Assembly: GCA_013339895.1 (NCBI GenBank)
Contig: JABACO010000014.1
Span: forward strand, 8,351,892-8,415,891
Length of the DNA: 64,000 nucleotides
Origin: Ephydatia muelleri
Lineage: Eukaryota; Porifera; Demospongiae; Spongillida; Spongillidae
Reading direction: 5' to 3'
Shown one piece after another: positions 39,201-44,736 of the stretch; positions within the stretch are counted from its first letter, which is position 1, and each line of letters opens with the position of its first letter. A model generated the notes under the pieces. The model ran no database searches and was not told the origin of the DNA. It worked only from the letters and a program-made list of their open reading frames with translations. Position numbers and translations under genes: made by a program.

Positions 39201-39215
39201 TTGTATGGACTGTAG
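135..39215 (+). CDS. Large ankyrin-NHR-ROCO-like GTPase-death domain gene (5' end outside window)
   Basis: Exons read directly: 135-233, 3009-3110, 4990-5091, 9786-9884, 12458-12559, 15085-15186, 17035-17133, 22640-22741, 26868-26969, 28363-28464, 30798-30899, 32192-32272, 32932-32973, 33282-33307, 33401-33536, 34852-35028, 35507-35789, 36797-38821, 38947-39215. Each has AG before it and GT after it, and the codon phase carries through every join. Domain order is ankyrin repeats, NEURALIZED (NHR), P-loop GTPase with COR-like region, death domain. Ankyrin and death domains are protein-interaction modules, NHR is known from E3-ligase-type proteins, and ROCO GTPases such as DAPK1 combine ankyrin, ROC-COR and death domains. 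An intracellular signalling or pathogen-sensing scaffold is inferred. No start codon exon or signal peptide is visible, and the gene begins left of the window. Which ankyrin exons are really used in one mRNA cannot be told from DNA alone; all are symmetric, so any subset splices in frame. Confidence 0.82.
275..1200 (-). pseudogene. DIRS-like tyrosine recombinase, frameshifted (copy A)
   Basis: The main open frame ends at 485. It contains a phage-integrase-type core (SDVRLLVLCLVAFAGF, then HCDELFKLQCSDI, later SSKTDQYRKGS). Upstream, a second frame (about 990-1180) carries the N-terminal SAM-like part with FKRWKLWAEAMQG, so at least one frameshift lies near 1010. Downstream of the stop another frame resumes family-like residues (SYTRLRELLLEKTEQLGMDP) but the expected HxxR motif is not seen. 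The box I position normally occupied by the catalytic arginine is histidine (codon at about 716-718). It cannot be an active recombinase. Confidence 0.75.
1205..1440. repeat. GGCCACACCC tandem repeat inside DIRS copy A
   Basis: Irregular 20-40 bp units built on CACTGGCCACACCCATCG, between the RNase H and recombinase parts of the element. The same array is present in copies at 6905-7135, 13258-13490 and 23645-24045, with different unit numbers. Confidence 0.85.
1652..2490 (-). pseudogene. DIRS-like reverse transcriptase/RNase H, C-terminal part (copy A)
   Basis: The open frame from 2371 to 1652 starts at the RT active-site strand, which reads YLDNG (2351-2365) where a functional RT has YxDD. 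A palm-thumb region and an RNase H-like domain follow (WLPGEAAQSS, then REMVVVLRVLDSI). Only the short KYLGFDGPY-type piece before the active site survives upstream, so fingers and most of the palm are lost. The second catalytic aspartate is replaced by asparagine, as in every copy in the window. Confidence 0.78.
3009..3110 (+). CDS. Ankyrin exon B1 (34 codons)
   Basis: Type B exon, CTTACCAG before and GTAAGTG after, phase 0. It codes DNATPLYIASEQGHHDVVQ and a VNIATSD ending, a full ankyrin repeat. A pyrimidine-rich CTTCTC stretch in front is shared with all type B exons. Confidence 0.85.
3461..3802. mobile_element. Palindromic TIR element, left half only (copy 1)
   Basis: Begins CGAGGG plus a poly-G run directly after TCCTGAAT (3453-3460), as in the full copy at 15537-16204. 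The right arm is missing and the sequence rejoins the common intron at TCAACTTTGAAAGC, so this copy lost one arm of the palindrome. Confidence 0.75.
3803..4989. other. Intron, no gene recognised
   Basis: Intron between ankyrin exons B1 and B2. AT-rich, with scattered ACATGTA motifs. The segment before 4989 repeats the pyrimidine-rich acceptor region of the other type B exons. No coding similarity seen. Confidence 0.6.
4990..5091 (+). CDS. Ankyrin exon B2 (34 codons)
   Basis: Type B exon, phase 0, starts with Tyr-Asn where most have Asp-Asn. It codes NATPLYVASQNGHDDVVQ, ends VNIATSN, and is followed by GTAAGTG. Confidence 0.85.
5462..5577. repeat. Nested foldback sequence
   Basis: Outer arms TTGGTCGAAAACAAGG and CCTTGTTTTCGACCAA enclose a second, near-perfect inner palindrome whose arm is GCTGAAATTGAAGCGCTTG. 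It lies in the intron after exon B2. A smaller hairpin (ATAGATTATT arm) follows at about 5652-5680. Probably a remnant of a small foldback transposon. Confidence 0.7.
5975..7515 (-). mobile_element. DIRS-like retrotransposon copy B, decayed
   Basis: Near-identical to copy A from the left boundary through recombinase and GGCCACACCC repeat. The RT/RNase H part is cut down to a fragment at 7376-7515 that is joined directly to the palindromic element at 7514. Confidence 0.78.
6000..6905 (-). pseudogene. DIRS-like tyrosine recombinase, frameshifted (copy B)
   Basis: Same broken layout as copy A: N-terminal part in one frame (about 6690-6883), core in another (6628-6188), stop at 6188, C-terminal residues out of frame beyond it. 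It carries the same histidine at the box I arginine position (6419-6421). The shared lesions show both copies descend from one already inactive sequence. Confidence 0.75.
7514..8170. mobile_element. Palindromic TIR element (copy 2)
   Basis: Two arms of about 320 bp in inverted orientation meet near 7850. The right end is a C-run followed by ATCTTGAATAAT, a decayed form of the flank TCCTGAATAAT of copy 3. The left G-run and flank are lost where it abuts the DIRS fragment. No protein is encoded. Confidence 0.78.
8551..9346. mobile_element. piggyBac-like TTAA insertion, 796 bp
   Basis: Ends are inverted repeats CCTTTAATCTCCAGA, each flanked by TTAA (8547-8550 and 9347-9350). The paralogous block at 16600 has a single TTAA in otherwise matching sequence, i.e. 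the empty site. The palindrome GTCCTACGCGTAGGAC occurs near both ends. TTAA duplication is characteristic of piggyBac. Two short open frames inside (8626-8844, 8905-9111) show no recognisable transposase, so it is probably non-autonomous. Confidence 0.8.
9786..9884 (+). CDS. Ankyrin exon A2 (33 codons)
   Basis: Type A exon, GTATTAG before and GTTGGTG after, phase 0. It codes DGWSPLWTASFNGRLEVV and an EAGADINQATK end. Almost identical to A3 at 17035. Confidence 0.85.
10690..10966. repeat. 40-bp minisatellite, 7 units
   Basis: Seven units containing GGCTGGAATGGTACACAGCA, one of them shortened. Because 40 is not a multiple of three, open frames in all three minus-strand frames read similar repeats; these are not genes. 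The paralogous array at 17928-18325 has ten units. Confidence 0.92.
11067..11514 (-). pseudogene. DIRS-like reverse transcriptase, N-terminal part
   Basis: Two overlapping frames. 11514-11281 codes the entry region (VLCTPEWIVDLIREGYVIPF); 11333-11067 codes the fingers-palm region with KKRLVLNLRHVNQLVRKQKF and the first catalytic aspartate motif TFDLKSGYHHVE. A frameshift separates them near 11320. It supplies the RT half that copy A lacks. Confidence 0.75.
11561..12457. other. Intron, no gene recognised
   Basis: Duplicated with high similarity at about 21757-22639. It ends in the common pyrimidine-rich acceptor segment. No coding similarity seen. Confidence 0.6.
12458..12559 (+). CDS. Ankyrin exon B3 (34 codons)
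   Basis: Type B exon, phase 0, codes DNATPLHVASEKGHDDVVQ and ends VNIARSD, followed by GTAAGTG. Confidence 0.85.
12995..14530 (-). mobile_element. DIRS-like retrotransposon copy C, truncated
   Basis: RT/RNase H (14521-13631), GGCCACACCC repeat (13490-13258) and only the N-terminal piece of the recombinase (13230-12995). Beyond 12995 the sequence leaves the element. Confidence 0.78.
13631..14521 (-). pseudogene. DIRS-like reverse transcriptase/RNase H (copy C)
   Basis: The longest intact RT frame in the window (296 codons). It contains HHKYLGFDGPY, the altered active site YLDNG (14405-14419), thumb, and the RNase H-like segment WLPGEAAQSSTGREMVVV. The RT fingers are missing and the active site has asparagine for aspartate, so it is inactive despite being open. 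Confidence 0.78.
15085..15186 (+). CDS. Ankyrin exon B4 (34 codons)
   Basis: Type B exon, phase 0, codes NNTTPLYIASQEGHDDVVQ and ends VNITTSN, followed by GTAAGTG. Its 3' intron is homologous to that of B1, down to the palindromic element about 350 bp downstream. Confidence 0.85.
15537..16204. mobile_element. Palindromic TIR element (copy 3, complete)
   Basis: 668 bp, almost wholly an inverted repeat with arms of about 320 bp. Ends are CAAGGGGG and CCCCCTCG. Both sides carry the 8-bp duplication TCCTGAAT (15529-15536 and 16205-16212). An 8-bp duplication fits hAT-type transposition, which is an inference. No ORF of its own. Confidence 0.82.
17035..17133 (+). CDS. Ankyrin exon A3 (33 codons)
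   Basis: Type A exon, phase 0, codes DGRSPLWTASSNGRLEVV and ends GADINQATK, followed by GTTGGT. Confidence 0.85.
17880..18912 (-). mobile_element. DIRS-like fragment with expanded minisatellite
   Basis: Paralog of 10645-11560: left boundary, 40-bp array, RT N-terminal remnants (18754-18566, with QKKRLVLNLHHVNQLVRKQ). It ends at 18912, where unrelated duplicated sequence begins. Confidence 0.7.
17928..18325. repeat. 40-bp minisatellite, 10 units
   Basis: Ten near-identical units, against seven in the paralogous block. Only isolated substitutions, so recent expansion or homogenisation is likely. Confidence 0.92.
18917..20400. repeat. 1.5-kb segment duplicated at 24392-25934
   Basis: Matches the right-hand 1.1 kb of the TIR element at 24103-25530 plus the following 0.4 kb, so it is a left-truncated copy. 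It contains a hairpin (GGTTGCTAGGTA arm, about 20302-20335). On the left it joins a DIRS RT fragment, on the right the DIRS sequence CCAGCTGCAAACATCC. Confidence 0.75.
20401..21757 (-). mobile_element. DIRS-like retrotransposon copy D, truncated
   Basis: RT/RNase H (21324-20521) preceded in element direction by RT N-terminal remnants (21703-21485). The recombinase end is missing, replaced by the duplicated 1.5-kb segment. Confidence 0.76.
20521..21703 (-). pseudogene. DIRS-like reverse transcriptase/RNase H (copy D)
   Basis: Three frame segments: 21703-21485 (VLCAPEWIVYLIREGYVIPF), 21324-20866 (KAVMYLDNGICAVKGKIE, active site at 21244-21258 again Asn), and 20862-20521 (RNase H-like). Stops and frame changes between them make it a pseudogene. 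Confidence 0.75.
22640..22741 (+). CDS. Ankyrin exon B5 (34 codons)
   Basis: Type B exon, phase 0, codes DNATPLYIASQNGHRDVVQ and ends VNIATSD, followed by GTAAGTG. Confidence 0.85.
23230..24102 (-). mobile_element. DIRS-like copy E, recombinase side
   Basis: N-terminal recombinase piece (about 23290-23480) and a long GGCCACACCC array (23645-24045). A 100-bp foreign segment with a 20-odd-base G run sits inside (about 23480-23600). The element continues at 25935 after the inserted TIR element. Confidence 0.72.
24103..25530. mobile_element. TIR transposon inserted into DIRS copy E
   Basis: 1,428 bp with 15-bp perfect inverted ends AGGTATGTTGCAAAA. AATCTTGTT stands on both sides (24094-24102 and 25531-25539) and once in uninterrupted DIRS copies as ATCTTGTT, so it is a target duplication. 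The boundary could be shifted by one or two bases, giving a shorter duplication and longer ends. A minus-strand 76-codon frame (24616-24386) with a hydrophobic middle is carried inside; I do not recognise it. Confidence 0.72.
25540..26226 (-). mobile_element. DIRS-like copy E continued, plus 0.4-kb insert
   Basis: 25543-25934 is a further segment also present at about 19990-20400. From 25935 the DIRS sequence resumes (RNase H part) and stops abruptly at 26226, where Ty3/gypsy-derived sequence begins. Confidence 0.65.
26227..26575 (-). mobile_element. Ty3/gypsy-derived segment, shared with 30160-30510
   Basis: Nearly identical to 30160-30510, which there lies directly upstream (in element direction) of a recognisable gypsy integrase N-terminus. 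Alone it shows no clear motif. The assignment rests on that linkage. Confidence 0.5.
26868..26969 (+). CDS. Ankyrin exon B6 (34 codons)
   Basis: Type B exon, phase 0, codes TNATPLFIASQEGHHDVVQ and ends VNIARSN, followed by GTAAGTG. Confidence 0.83.
27142..27840 (-). mobile_element. DIRS-like copy G, internally deleted
   Basis: The left DIRS end (AATAAGACACAATAGACAAA) is joined directly to RT sequence from 27231. The open frame 27867-27331 carries RKYLGFDGPYVFSK and YLDNG (27709-27723). Recombinase and RNase H are deleted, as in copy H. Confidence 0.75.
28363..28464 (+). CDS. Ankyrin exon B7 (34 codons)
   Basis: Type B exon, phase 0, codes DNVTPLFIASQKGHDDVVQ and ends VNIATSD, followed by GTAAGTG. 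Confidence 0.85.
28645..29171 (-). mobile_element. DIRS-like copy H, internally deleted and truncated
   Basis: Same deletion structure as copy G and the same place relative to an ankyrin exon (about 180 bp after B7, as G follows B6). Open frame 29152-28721. It is cut at 29171 before the RT active site. Confidence 0.75.
29495..29688. mobile_element. TA-flanked MITE (Tc1/mariner-like), 194 bp
   Basis: Inverted ends CAGTACCAGCTCGATCAT, flanked by TA on both sides. Paralogous sequences near 12950 and 23180 read GTACAAGTACTGCTCTTTCG with one TA, i.e. empty sites. A second internal inverted pair (CAGCTCGATCATGGAGAAAA and its partner) extends the arms. Confidence 0.85.
29885..30510 (-). pseudogene. 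Ty3/gypsy integrase N-terminal remnant
   Basis: Read on the minus strand, it shows pieces of the RNase H-integrase junction (QLVVPKKW), a decayed HHCC zinc-binding region (HLDELASSFYWPIF in one frame, FLLANIYKDMANISRNCAQL in another) and the start of the integrase core (RSIDIVGPSTKE). Several stops and frame changes. It lies antisense in the intron before exon B8. Confidence 0.65.
30798..30899 (+). CDS. Ankyrin exon B8 (34 codons)
   Basis: Type B exon, phase 0, codes DNTTPLYIASQEGHHDVVQ. Unlike its paralogs it has GADMNIARSV at the end, and the donor is GTAAGTA. Confidence 0.85.
31321..32044. mobile_element. piggyBac-like MITE, 724 bp (copy 1)
   Basis: Inverted ends of the form CACCGCGTCCGCGAGTAAAG, flanked by TTAA at 31317-31320 and 32045-32048. 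Same family as 45104-45824, whose length and interior match. No transposase. It sits in the intron between ankyrin exon B8 and the terminal ankyrin exon. Confidence 0.82.
32192..32272 (+). CDS. Terminal ankyrin exon (27 codons)
   Basis: Codes DGRTPLDIAVKMGHKEIIEL and LKLNMSM, a capping half-repeat of the ankyrin type. Phase 0 at both ends. It is distinct from the A and B exons and was not multiplied. Confidence 0.85.
32932..33307 (+). CDS. Two linker exons before the NHR domain
   Basis: Exon 32932-32973 (42 nt, DYGLTEQSNLKPSE) and exon 33282-33307 (26 nt, IKQPVEHK plus two bases). Small exons are uncertain on their own. Support comes from phase: 26 nt plus the single leading base of exon 33401 restores the frame of the NHR domain exactly. 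Confidence 0.6.
33401..35789 (+). CDS. NEURALIZED (NHR) domain, three exons
   Basis: Exons 33401-33536, 34852-35028 and 35507-35789. The first codes FASTHGDNIRLEHGGQVACR and RGIVMTSAPLRSDVIFQ, matching the HG.NI.L...A.R and GIVFSS.PL..GE.F pattern of NHR domains. The second codes VEIMDVDSKWSGSLSIGVTT. The third codes NFHDLKVGDTVGLLYTNSG and LHLFMNGAHV, a GD.VGv.....g.L.ffiNG-type strand, ending VYGLVDLYGQCVKVSL. Roughly 150-160 residues, the usual NHR size. NHR domains mediate protein binding in Neuralized-type ubiquitin ligases; no RING finger follows here. Confidence 0.8.
33874..34155. repeat. Hairpin MITE in NHR intron
   Basis: Near-perfect inverted repeat, arms of about 130 bp (33874-34003 and 34025-34155) with a loop of about 21 bp. 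Outer ends ACAAGTAAATAAAAACATTC. No ORF. It lies directly upstream of the TATA box at 34245. Confidence 0.88.
34244..34254 (+). promoter_or_regulatory. Candidate TATA box of the nested ORF
   Basis: TTATATAAAAG, a good TATA match, about 75 bp before the first ATG (34325) of the intronic ORF. Functional use is not shown. Confidence 0.45.
34325..34738 (+). CDS. Nested intronless ORF, small multi-pass membrane protein
   Basis: An uninterrupted 137-codon frame from ATG to TAA inside the intron between the first two NHR exons, same strand. The hydrophilic N-terminus (RCQEGGEEDDQPLVPRLG) is followed by three hydrophobic stretches (VLLQTGHVFLMTFIVGV; DIMLFISHACISISALIYFF; ILFVGTVYLILCGFILSF). Size and layout are reminiscent of small TMEM243-type proteins, which I hold only as a weak guess. 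A TATA box precedes it. The lack of introns suggests a retrocopy or a nested single-exon gene. No poly-A tract was seen downstream. It could be spurious, but a frame this long with ordered helices in AT-rich DNA is unlikely by chance. Confidence 0.55.
   Translation: MRCQEGGEEDDQPLVPRLGTRTGSTLLFSTTTRFCDMKQKRNYSFLTSRSFAKTSYTIRSSGVLLQTGHVFLMTFIVGVKSYMEVSNETSDIMLFISHACISISALIYFFYSWFAERENILFVGTVYLILCGFILSF
35790..36796. other. Intron before the GTPase exon
   Basis: AT-rich. A 99-codon frame at 36257-36556 has no recognisable domain. Donor GTAAGCTG at 35790, acceptor ATTAG at 36792-36796. Confidence 0.65.
36797..38821 (+). CDS. ROCO-like GTPase and COR-like region, single 2-kb exon
   Basis: 675 codons in one exon. 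A short helix (EATKLYEEAMKEGSVNI) leads into a P-loop GIAGVGKTH (36871-36896). Next comes a variable Pro/Ser-rich insert (about residues 110-160), then the switch II/Walker B motif FIDSGGQPQFLELLP (near 37354), and the guanine-specificity-like motif GTHRDEED (near 37600). A region resembling COR follows (LRRCLQLARSLGMDEQALEA, later HNIVFCDPQVILNIISDLVQ), with winged-helix character. Toward the end there is a cysteine cluster, CSNKSCKG and CAGCSTD, spaced like a small zinc ribbon. The DxGGQ form rather than DxxG is typical of Roc/ROCO-like GTPases widespread in invertebrates. Nucleotide hydrolysis and dimerisation are inferred from the family. Confidence 0.8.
38947..39215 (+). CDS. Death domain exon, 3' end of the gene
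   Basis: The final 88 residues: a six-helix death-fold pattern with KNILSALKEVVDWKSLGIQL, INLTKIKEID, CRYDLVQFWLES, SWKKLIDALSSCGHVVLAEQ and a terminal LKTLYGL, stop TAG at 39213. Entry phase agrees with the 38821 donor. Death domains recruit partners by homotypic contact in apoptosis and innate immunity. The same C-terminal placement occurs in DAPK1. Confidence 0.85.
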
Positions 39216-40500
39216 CATATTTATAGTGTGTTTGTAGCATGAGGTAGTGTAGTGTTGGAGTGTTGTGTGATATGCTGTTGTAGCTTAGACTGTTAGTACA
39301 TTTGTAGCTATAAATAGTTCAACTGATGAATGTACATGTATGTATGATGATGATGTATTACAATGTATATGTATTTACATATAATGATGTTTTGTACACC
39401 ATGGGCAAAAGTGTGGTCTGTGGCATGTAACCATAGTGCCAATATATGGGAATTACCTACCAGGATTTATAATGTCATCTGTGTGCTACCAGACTACATG
39501 TACCTACTGGAGCATTCTGTACTGGAGCCAATATTATCTCCTGCTAATCATTAGTACATATTAATGTCAAGTAAGCATTGTTTTTTCATCCTCCCTTTCC
39601 AATACGACTAAAATTATGTGCTCCTTGATGCATACGGGTTGTGTGCCTGCCTCTATAGACATTTGAGGCACACAGCTCCATGCAATGACTATAGCTGGGG
39701 AGAAAATTCATGTACGCATCCACACACATGATAATTAATACTTAGATAAATACACAACAATACCTTCATTAAATACGTATAGTCCTGTATACTACTCATC
39801 AATAGCTTTAAGCTGGTCATTTTACTTTTTTGGTTTATACAGCAAAATGTTTCATTGACTTATACCGATTCGAAGATTTTGCACGACTTTTCAATCACCC
39901 AGTATGTATATTTAAAAAGTAATCCCATTAGTTCAGCCTAGAAACATATAGAATATTAATCAGGCCAGGGGAGCACCATTATCAAATCCCAGCCCACTTC
40001 TCCATTTGATGAGGCTCACTGCTCCAACCCCAACAAATGATTAATGTACATGCATGTTTCTGAAGATATTCTCTGTATCTGCATCATTGGTACACTACAT
40101 GTACGGAAGCGAGTCCTCAAGAGTGTAGGGGATACAACTCCTTGGTTACCAATAGACTATTGGAACCCATTACCTCGGATGAGTGGGAAACCACCCACAC
40201 CCCCAAGGCTGAAAGAGGTAAACCCACCTCGTGTGTCCGTCACCAACTACGGTGACGTTGTGCCCAAGGCTGAGAAAGTCATACACGACCTCTGGCCGAG
40301 ATTGCATGCAGACAGGTATTGAGATCACTTTTCCCTGAACCACCCCTAGCCTCCTGGCACTTTGGGGTAGTCGTACTGTTGGCAACAGGGTGGTGAAAGT
40401 TTAAACCAATTCCCATCCTTGGTGCTCGGGCGACCCCCGATAAGTGCTGGAAATGCATCTACATGTACTGCATGGAAGGAGAGGGGGAATGCTGGTAGAT
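39216..40500. other. Intergenic, partly duplicated
   Basis: 39780-40090 is a diverged duplicate of about 44610-44930, including the right end of a CAGGGTGATTG-type MITE near 39900. No gene recognised. A 92-codon frame at 40044-40322 has no known domain. Confidence 0.55.
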
Positions 40501-40501
40501 T

Positions 40502-40908
40502 GAACCAACCCAACACTAAAACCTAAAGCTTTATAAGCTAAGTCCGGAAGATGTGGTGTTGAGAACATACCAACCCAATGCTAAAGCTAACCAGAACACA
40601 AAGGTTTTGGGGCTAAATCCAACCCAACACTAAAACCTAAAGCTAAGCTAAGTCTGGAAGGTGTGGTGTACCAACCCAATGCTAAATGCTAACCAGAGCA
40701 GAACGGTTTTGGGCTAAAACCAACCAAAACTAAAACCTAAGCTAATCTAAGTCCGGAACGTGTGGTGTTGAGGACATACCAACCCAACGCTAAATGCTAA
40801 CCAGAGCAGAACGGTTTTGGGGCTAAAACCAACCAAAACTAAAATCTAAAGCTAAGCTAAGTCCGGATAGTGGGGTGTTGAGGACACACCAACTCAATGC
40901 TCATGCAA
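40502..40908. repeat. Tandem repeat, about 4 units of 105-115 bp
   Basis: Units share AACACTAAAACCTAAAGCTA, CTAAGTCCGGA, GTGGTGTTGAG and CAGAACGGTTTTGGGGCTAA. Divergent between units, so old. No open frame persists. Confidence 0.85.
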
Positions 40909-41579
40909 GGCAGGAGAGATGGGGTTCTGAGGTAAATCAACCTCTACTTAAATTCCATATCCTGAGGTTGGAACCCTTTCAGACAAAAAACAGCTCCCCT
41001 GATGGAGGTTAAAATATGCCATGTTTTTTTTGCTCATTTACTATGTACAATGGTCCCTCGTCCCCACCTCATAGAGATGGGAAACGTCACCATATGTGGA
41101 AACCCACTGTTCGTACTATGCCCTATTCTTGCGACCGAGACCACGGTCATAAGCAAACTCAGTAGGTGTAAAACAACACATCTACGGGCAGTATATGTGC
41201 CGCACTCGATACGTAGTGCCAGTGCGCTAAGTGTCACAAGCAGTACGTGAACCTAACGATTAGATCTCTGACCCAGAGACCCGGCAGACACTTACAGGTG
41301 ATCAGCCAAAAAGGGTGCATCAGCGGTGATGGAAACACCCATCGCGATGTGAGATCCAACCGCTTGCCAAAGGGAGCGATGATTTGGAACCATGGGAGGC
41401 TAATAAACGGCTCGAGTCCGCAAAGACCCTGCGGATTCAACGTTTGACACTGTGGCACCTATTGGCCTAAACTGCATCCTTGTCTACAAAGAACAACGCG
41501 GGTCACTCAATGTTGATAAACAAACCATTGTACTCGTACCCGGACAGTATTACACTTGCCTGCCAATTGAGTCAATCTT

Positions 41580-41580
<1 letters not shown>
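40909..41580. other. Unassigned, higher-GC segment
   Basis: Richer in CpG than the flanks, with short frames on both strands (41002-41250 plus; 41458-41234 minus) and no recognised domain. The composition suggests a transposon-derived segment; this is inference. Confidence 0.4.

Positions 41581-41619
<39 letters not shown>
41581..41619. repeat. Poly-G run, 39 bases
   Basis: Uninterrupted G. Other long runs are at 3470-3486, 8151-8167 (C), 23505-23527, 27069-27091 (C), 53190-53239 and 55166-55188 (C). Exact lengths may be sequencing- or assembly-dependent. Confidence 0.95.
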
Positions 41620-41620
<1 letters not shown>

Positions 41621-42840
41621 GTACTGACGTCATTTGAAACCAATTGACGCATCGGGATAGAACGGGCAACTTACTTAATCTTTATTTAATCTCCCCTATT
41701 CCTCCATTTTTTATTTCATTCTGAAATATGTTTTTTTCTTCCCTGTTTATCTATCCTCTTGTTCCCCTACCTCCTATTAAATTAGGCACAACTGAATAAC
41801 TGTTCGTTTTGCTCGTAATTTTCCTTCCTCCTAACCAGGAGCCCTGGTGCTGTACATTGCCTGTTGCCTTTTGTATCCTTTCCTAGATATGGCTAGACTA
41901 GCCACATCCCCAGAAAGTGACTGCCTGGCACCATCTCTTGCAGCTACTGTACTTGGACATTATCCACAATGGTGGAGACAGACCAGTCTCAGCCGCCACT
42001 CATGCTGACAAGCACGATGACGGTATGGTGGAAGCCGCCAGTGATGAAGACGGGTGGCTGGGCGTCTTAAACCAACAGCCTTTGTCACCATGTCCAAGCT
42101 GGTTGGACACAATGTTCCAGGGAAGGGAGCTGGCCTTGCTGGAGAATATCACCTCCACAAGCGTGAGTTGGCAACCACCGGTAGGTAAGTTGAGGATGAG
42201 GTCAACTCACTGTGTAGTCTAGGGATGACGCTATATACAAATAACCCTAAACCACTTTGCCCTCAAGATCATCATAGACACAGGCTAGTAGGCCTCAGGA
42301 TGCAATCGATAACCTGGTTCTGATAAAACCATTCTCCCATTGGTTCCAAAGCTAGCAGCTACAGCACCGTCCACCCACAAGTTCACACTCGCACGCGAGT
42401 GCAGTGCAAGTCGTGTTCGAGTTACATGTAGCTGCTAGCTTTGGAACCAAATGAGAGAGCGTCATTATACACTCATTTATAGAGTGTGCACTGTGTCTCT
42501 CATCCTGTTCAGCCATAAGGACTCATTGTTGACACCTGTTATTGCTGTTTCTTATGTTTCTGTTGGATCTTAGGAATAAATCCTTGCTGGGATGGGGACA
42601 GATTTTAGAATAAATTTGTTTTGTAAACTTTAATACAACACATGCATGGATCACAAGCTAGTAGAGTTCCGCATTGCAAGAGATAGTCTGGTTCTGATAA
42701 AACCATTCTCCCACCTGGTTGCAAAGCTAGCTGCTGTATACAAGTGATAACTTTTTGACCTAATAATTGGCGAACACAGTTGAACAATTTGTAATATTGA
42801 AAAACCTTGCCTTATTCATGTACTTGTGTACATGTAATTG
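41620..42840. other. Unassigned region with inverted and direct repeats
   Basis: A 102-codon frame (41917-42222) has no recognised domain. 42340-42450 holds an inverted pair around GGTTCCAAAGCTAGCAGCTA. 42480-42660 recurs at about 43975-44215 (shared CAGCCATAAGGACTCATTGT). Confidence 0.5.
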
Positions 42841-44399
42841 TTGAACAAAGCCTAGGTATTATACATACATTTGAGAACTTGAAGTACTGTACATGTAATT
42901 TTGAACTTATACACAAGTACATGTATAATGTACATGTACATTAAATATTTTACATGAACATAAAATTGGTTAGTTCAGACTAATAATGTGTTGCAATTCA
43001 TATTCATGTGAAAACTGCCTACATGTGCACAATTTATGAACACAGCCTAATACATGTACATGCATGTATGTACTTGCAATTCTACAATACATGCAATGAT
43101 TTGTTTGTTCAGCTTCGTGAAATAAACTGCTCACAGTTCAAATTATTTTTCACTTGGCCTAGAAACTTGATGCATTTATTGTTTATCAAGTCCTACAGCC
43201 TGTTTACCAAATAAAGCATCACTTTCTCCATTTGCCAATGTGTCAAACAGCTACATGTATCTGAACCCGAAGGATAAAATGTGGATTTACATGTATGTGC
43301 TGAAACAACAGGTGCCATTGTCTTTCTTTAAAACCATTCCAGCTAAAGTAGATGGTGTCAATAGGAAGAAGAAGACAATTTGAACAGGGAGAAATATTGG
43401 TCTGAGTATGAGAAATGACCGGAACATTTTGAAGTGAGTTTCACTATTGTGAACAAAGTAGTTTAAAACCTACTGAGTTAATATTTTATTGTGGTGTAAA
43501 GTGAGTGTTCGCCAATATAATTATATATAGACTGTACACTATGTAACAGAATTCGAGAACACATGTGTTATACACAATTATTGAACACAGTATCTGTACA
43601 CAAGTTTGATGTATATACAATATTTTACATTTTACGTGGGCTTAATTATTGTTTACAATTCATTAACAATTGGTGAACACTCACAAATTGTGTGCACTAT
43701 TTTTATAGGCAAAACAATTTATTTTTAGGCCATTTACATAGTTCACAAATTGTATTTGTATTGTGTGCTCACCAAGTACATGTACTTGTATGTTGAATGA
43801 TGAGGCTGAATTCAATAAGTTACAGTACATGACTGTATAGGTTAATAATTTTAATGTTTCAGTAATTTGTACTGTGGTCAACAATGTGTGAACTGTGTAT
43901 TCACCAATAGCGTAGACATGTTCATGTAGAAGCAATAATTTTGCACAATTGGAGAACTGTATCATGGATCAGTGTATTAATAGAGTATGCACTGCAGTGT
44001 CTGTCGTCCTGTTCAGCCATAAGGACTCATTGTTGATGCTCACCTGTTATTGCAGTTTCTTACATTTGTATTATCCACTATATTATTAGTTTCTGTTGGA
44101 TCTTAGGAATAAATCCTTGTTGGGATGGTAACAGATTTTAGAATAAAATTGTTCATCTTTTTTTTGTAAACTTTAATACAACACATGCATGGATAAAGTA
44201 ACATATGAACTAACTAGCCTGTAAACCTTGGATATTGGATACTGTTAATATCACAAATTTGTAATCCACTCTAGAACTCAGCTACAGTAGTATATGCTTA
44301 TGAAAATTACCGATCTATTTATAAACATCATGAGACACAATTACAGCGTAAACAGTACTTCTATTTTTAACGCTCTAAAACAAATTATACAGGGTGATT

Positions 44400-44736
44400 G
44401 AAAAGTCGTCCAAAATTGGTATTACTCCAGAACTGAACATTGAATAATTTTGCTGTTTAAACTAAACAAAATACCAATAACCAGCTTATCGTTTTTGATT
44501 AAAAATTATTGCTCAGTTCTTTGATCAACATTCAACACCATCCAGTAGGGTGGTGTTGAATGTTGATCAAAGCATTGTCAAGATGTTAATAAACTGAGCA
44601 ATAATCTATAATAACCACTCTTCACTAACTTTAAGCTGGTCATTTTACATTTTTGGCTTATACAGCAAATTTTTTCGTTGTTCAGTTCTGGAGTTATATC
44701 TATTTTAAGATTTTGAGCTACTTTTCAATCACCCTG
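44400..44736. mobile_element. Tc1/mariner-like MITE, 337 bp
   Basis: Inverted ends CAGGGTGATTGAAAAGT, flanked by TA at 44398-44399 and 44737-44738. The internal hairpin (TTTGATCAACATTCAACACC arm, 44522-44573) is probably a second structure inside. A partial copy ends near 39900. Confidence 0.8.

Noticed and set aside
41917-42222. 102-codon frame as a gene
   Set aside because: No domain recognised and no convincing splice partners. An alternative frame gives equally protein-like residues, so I could not choose.
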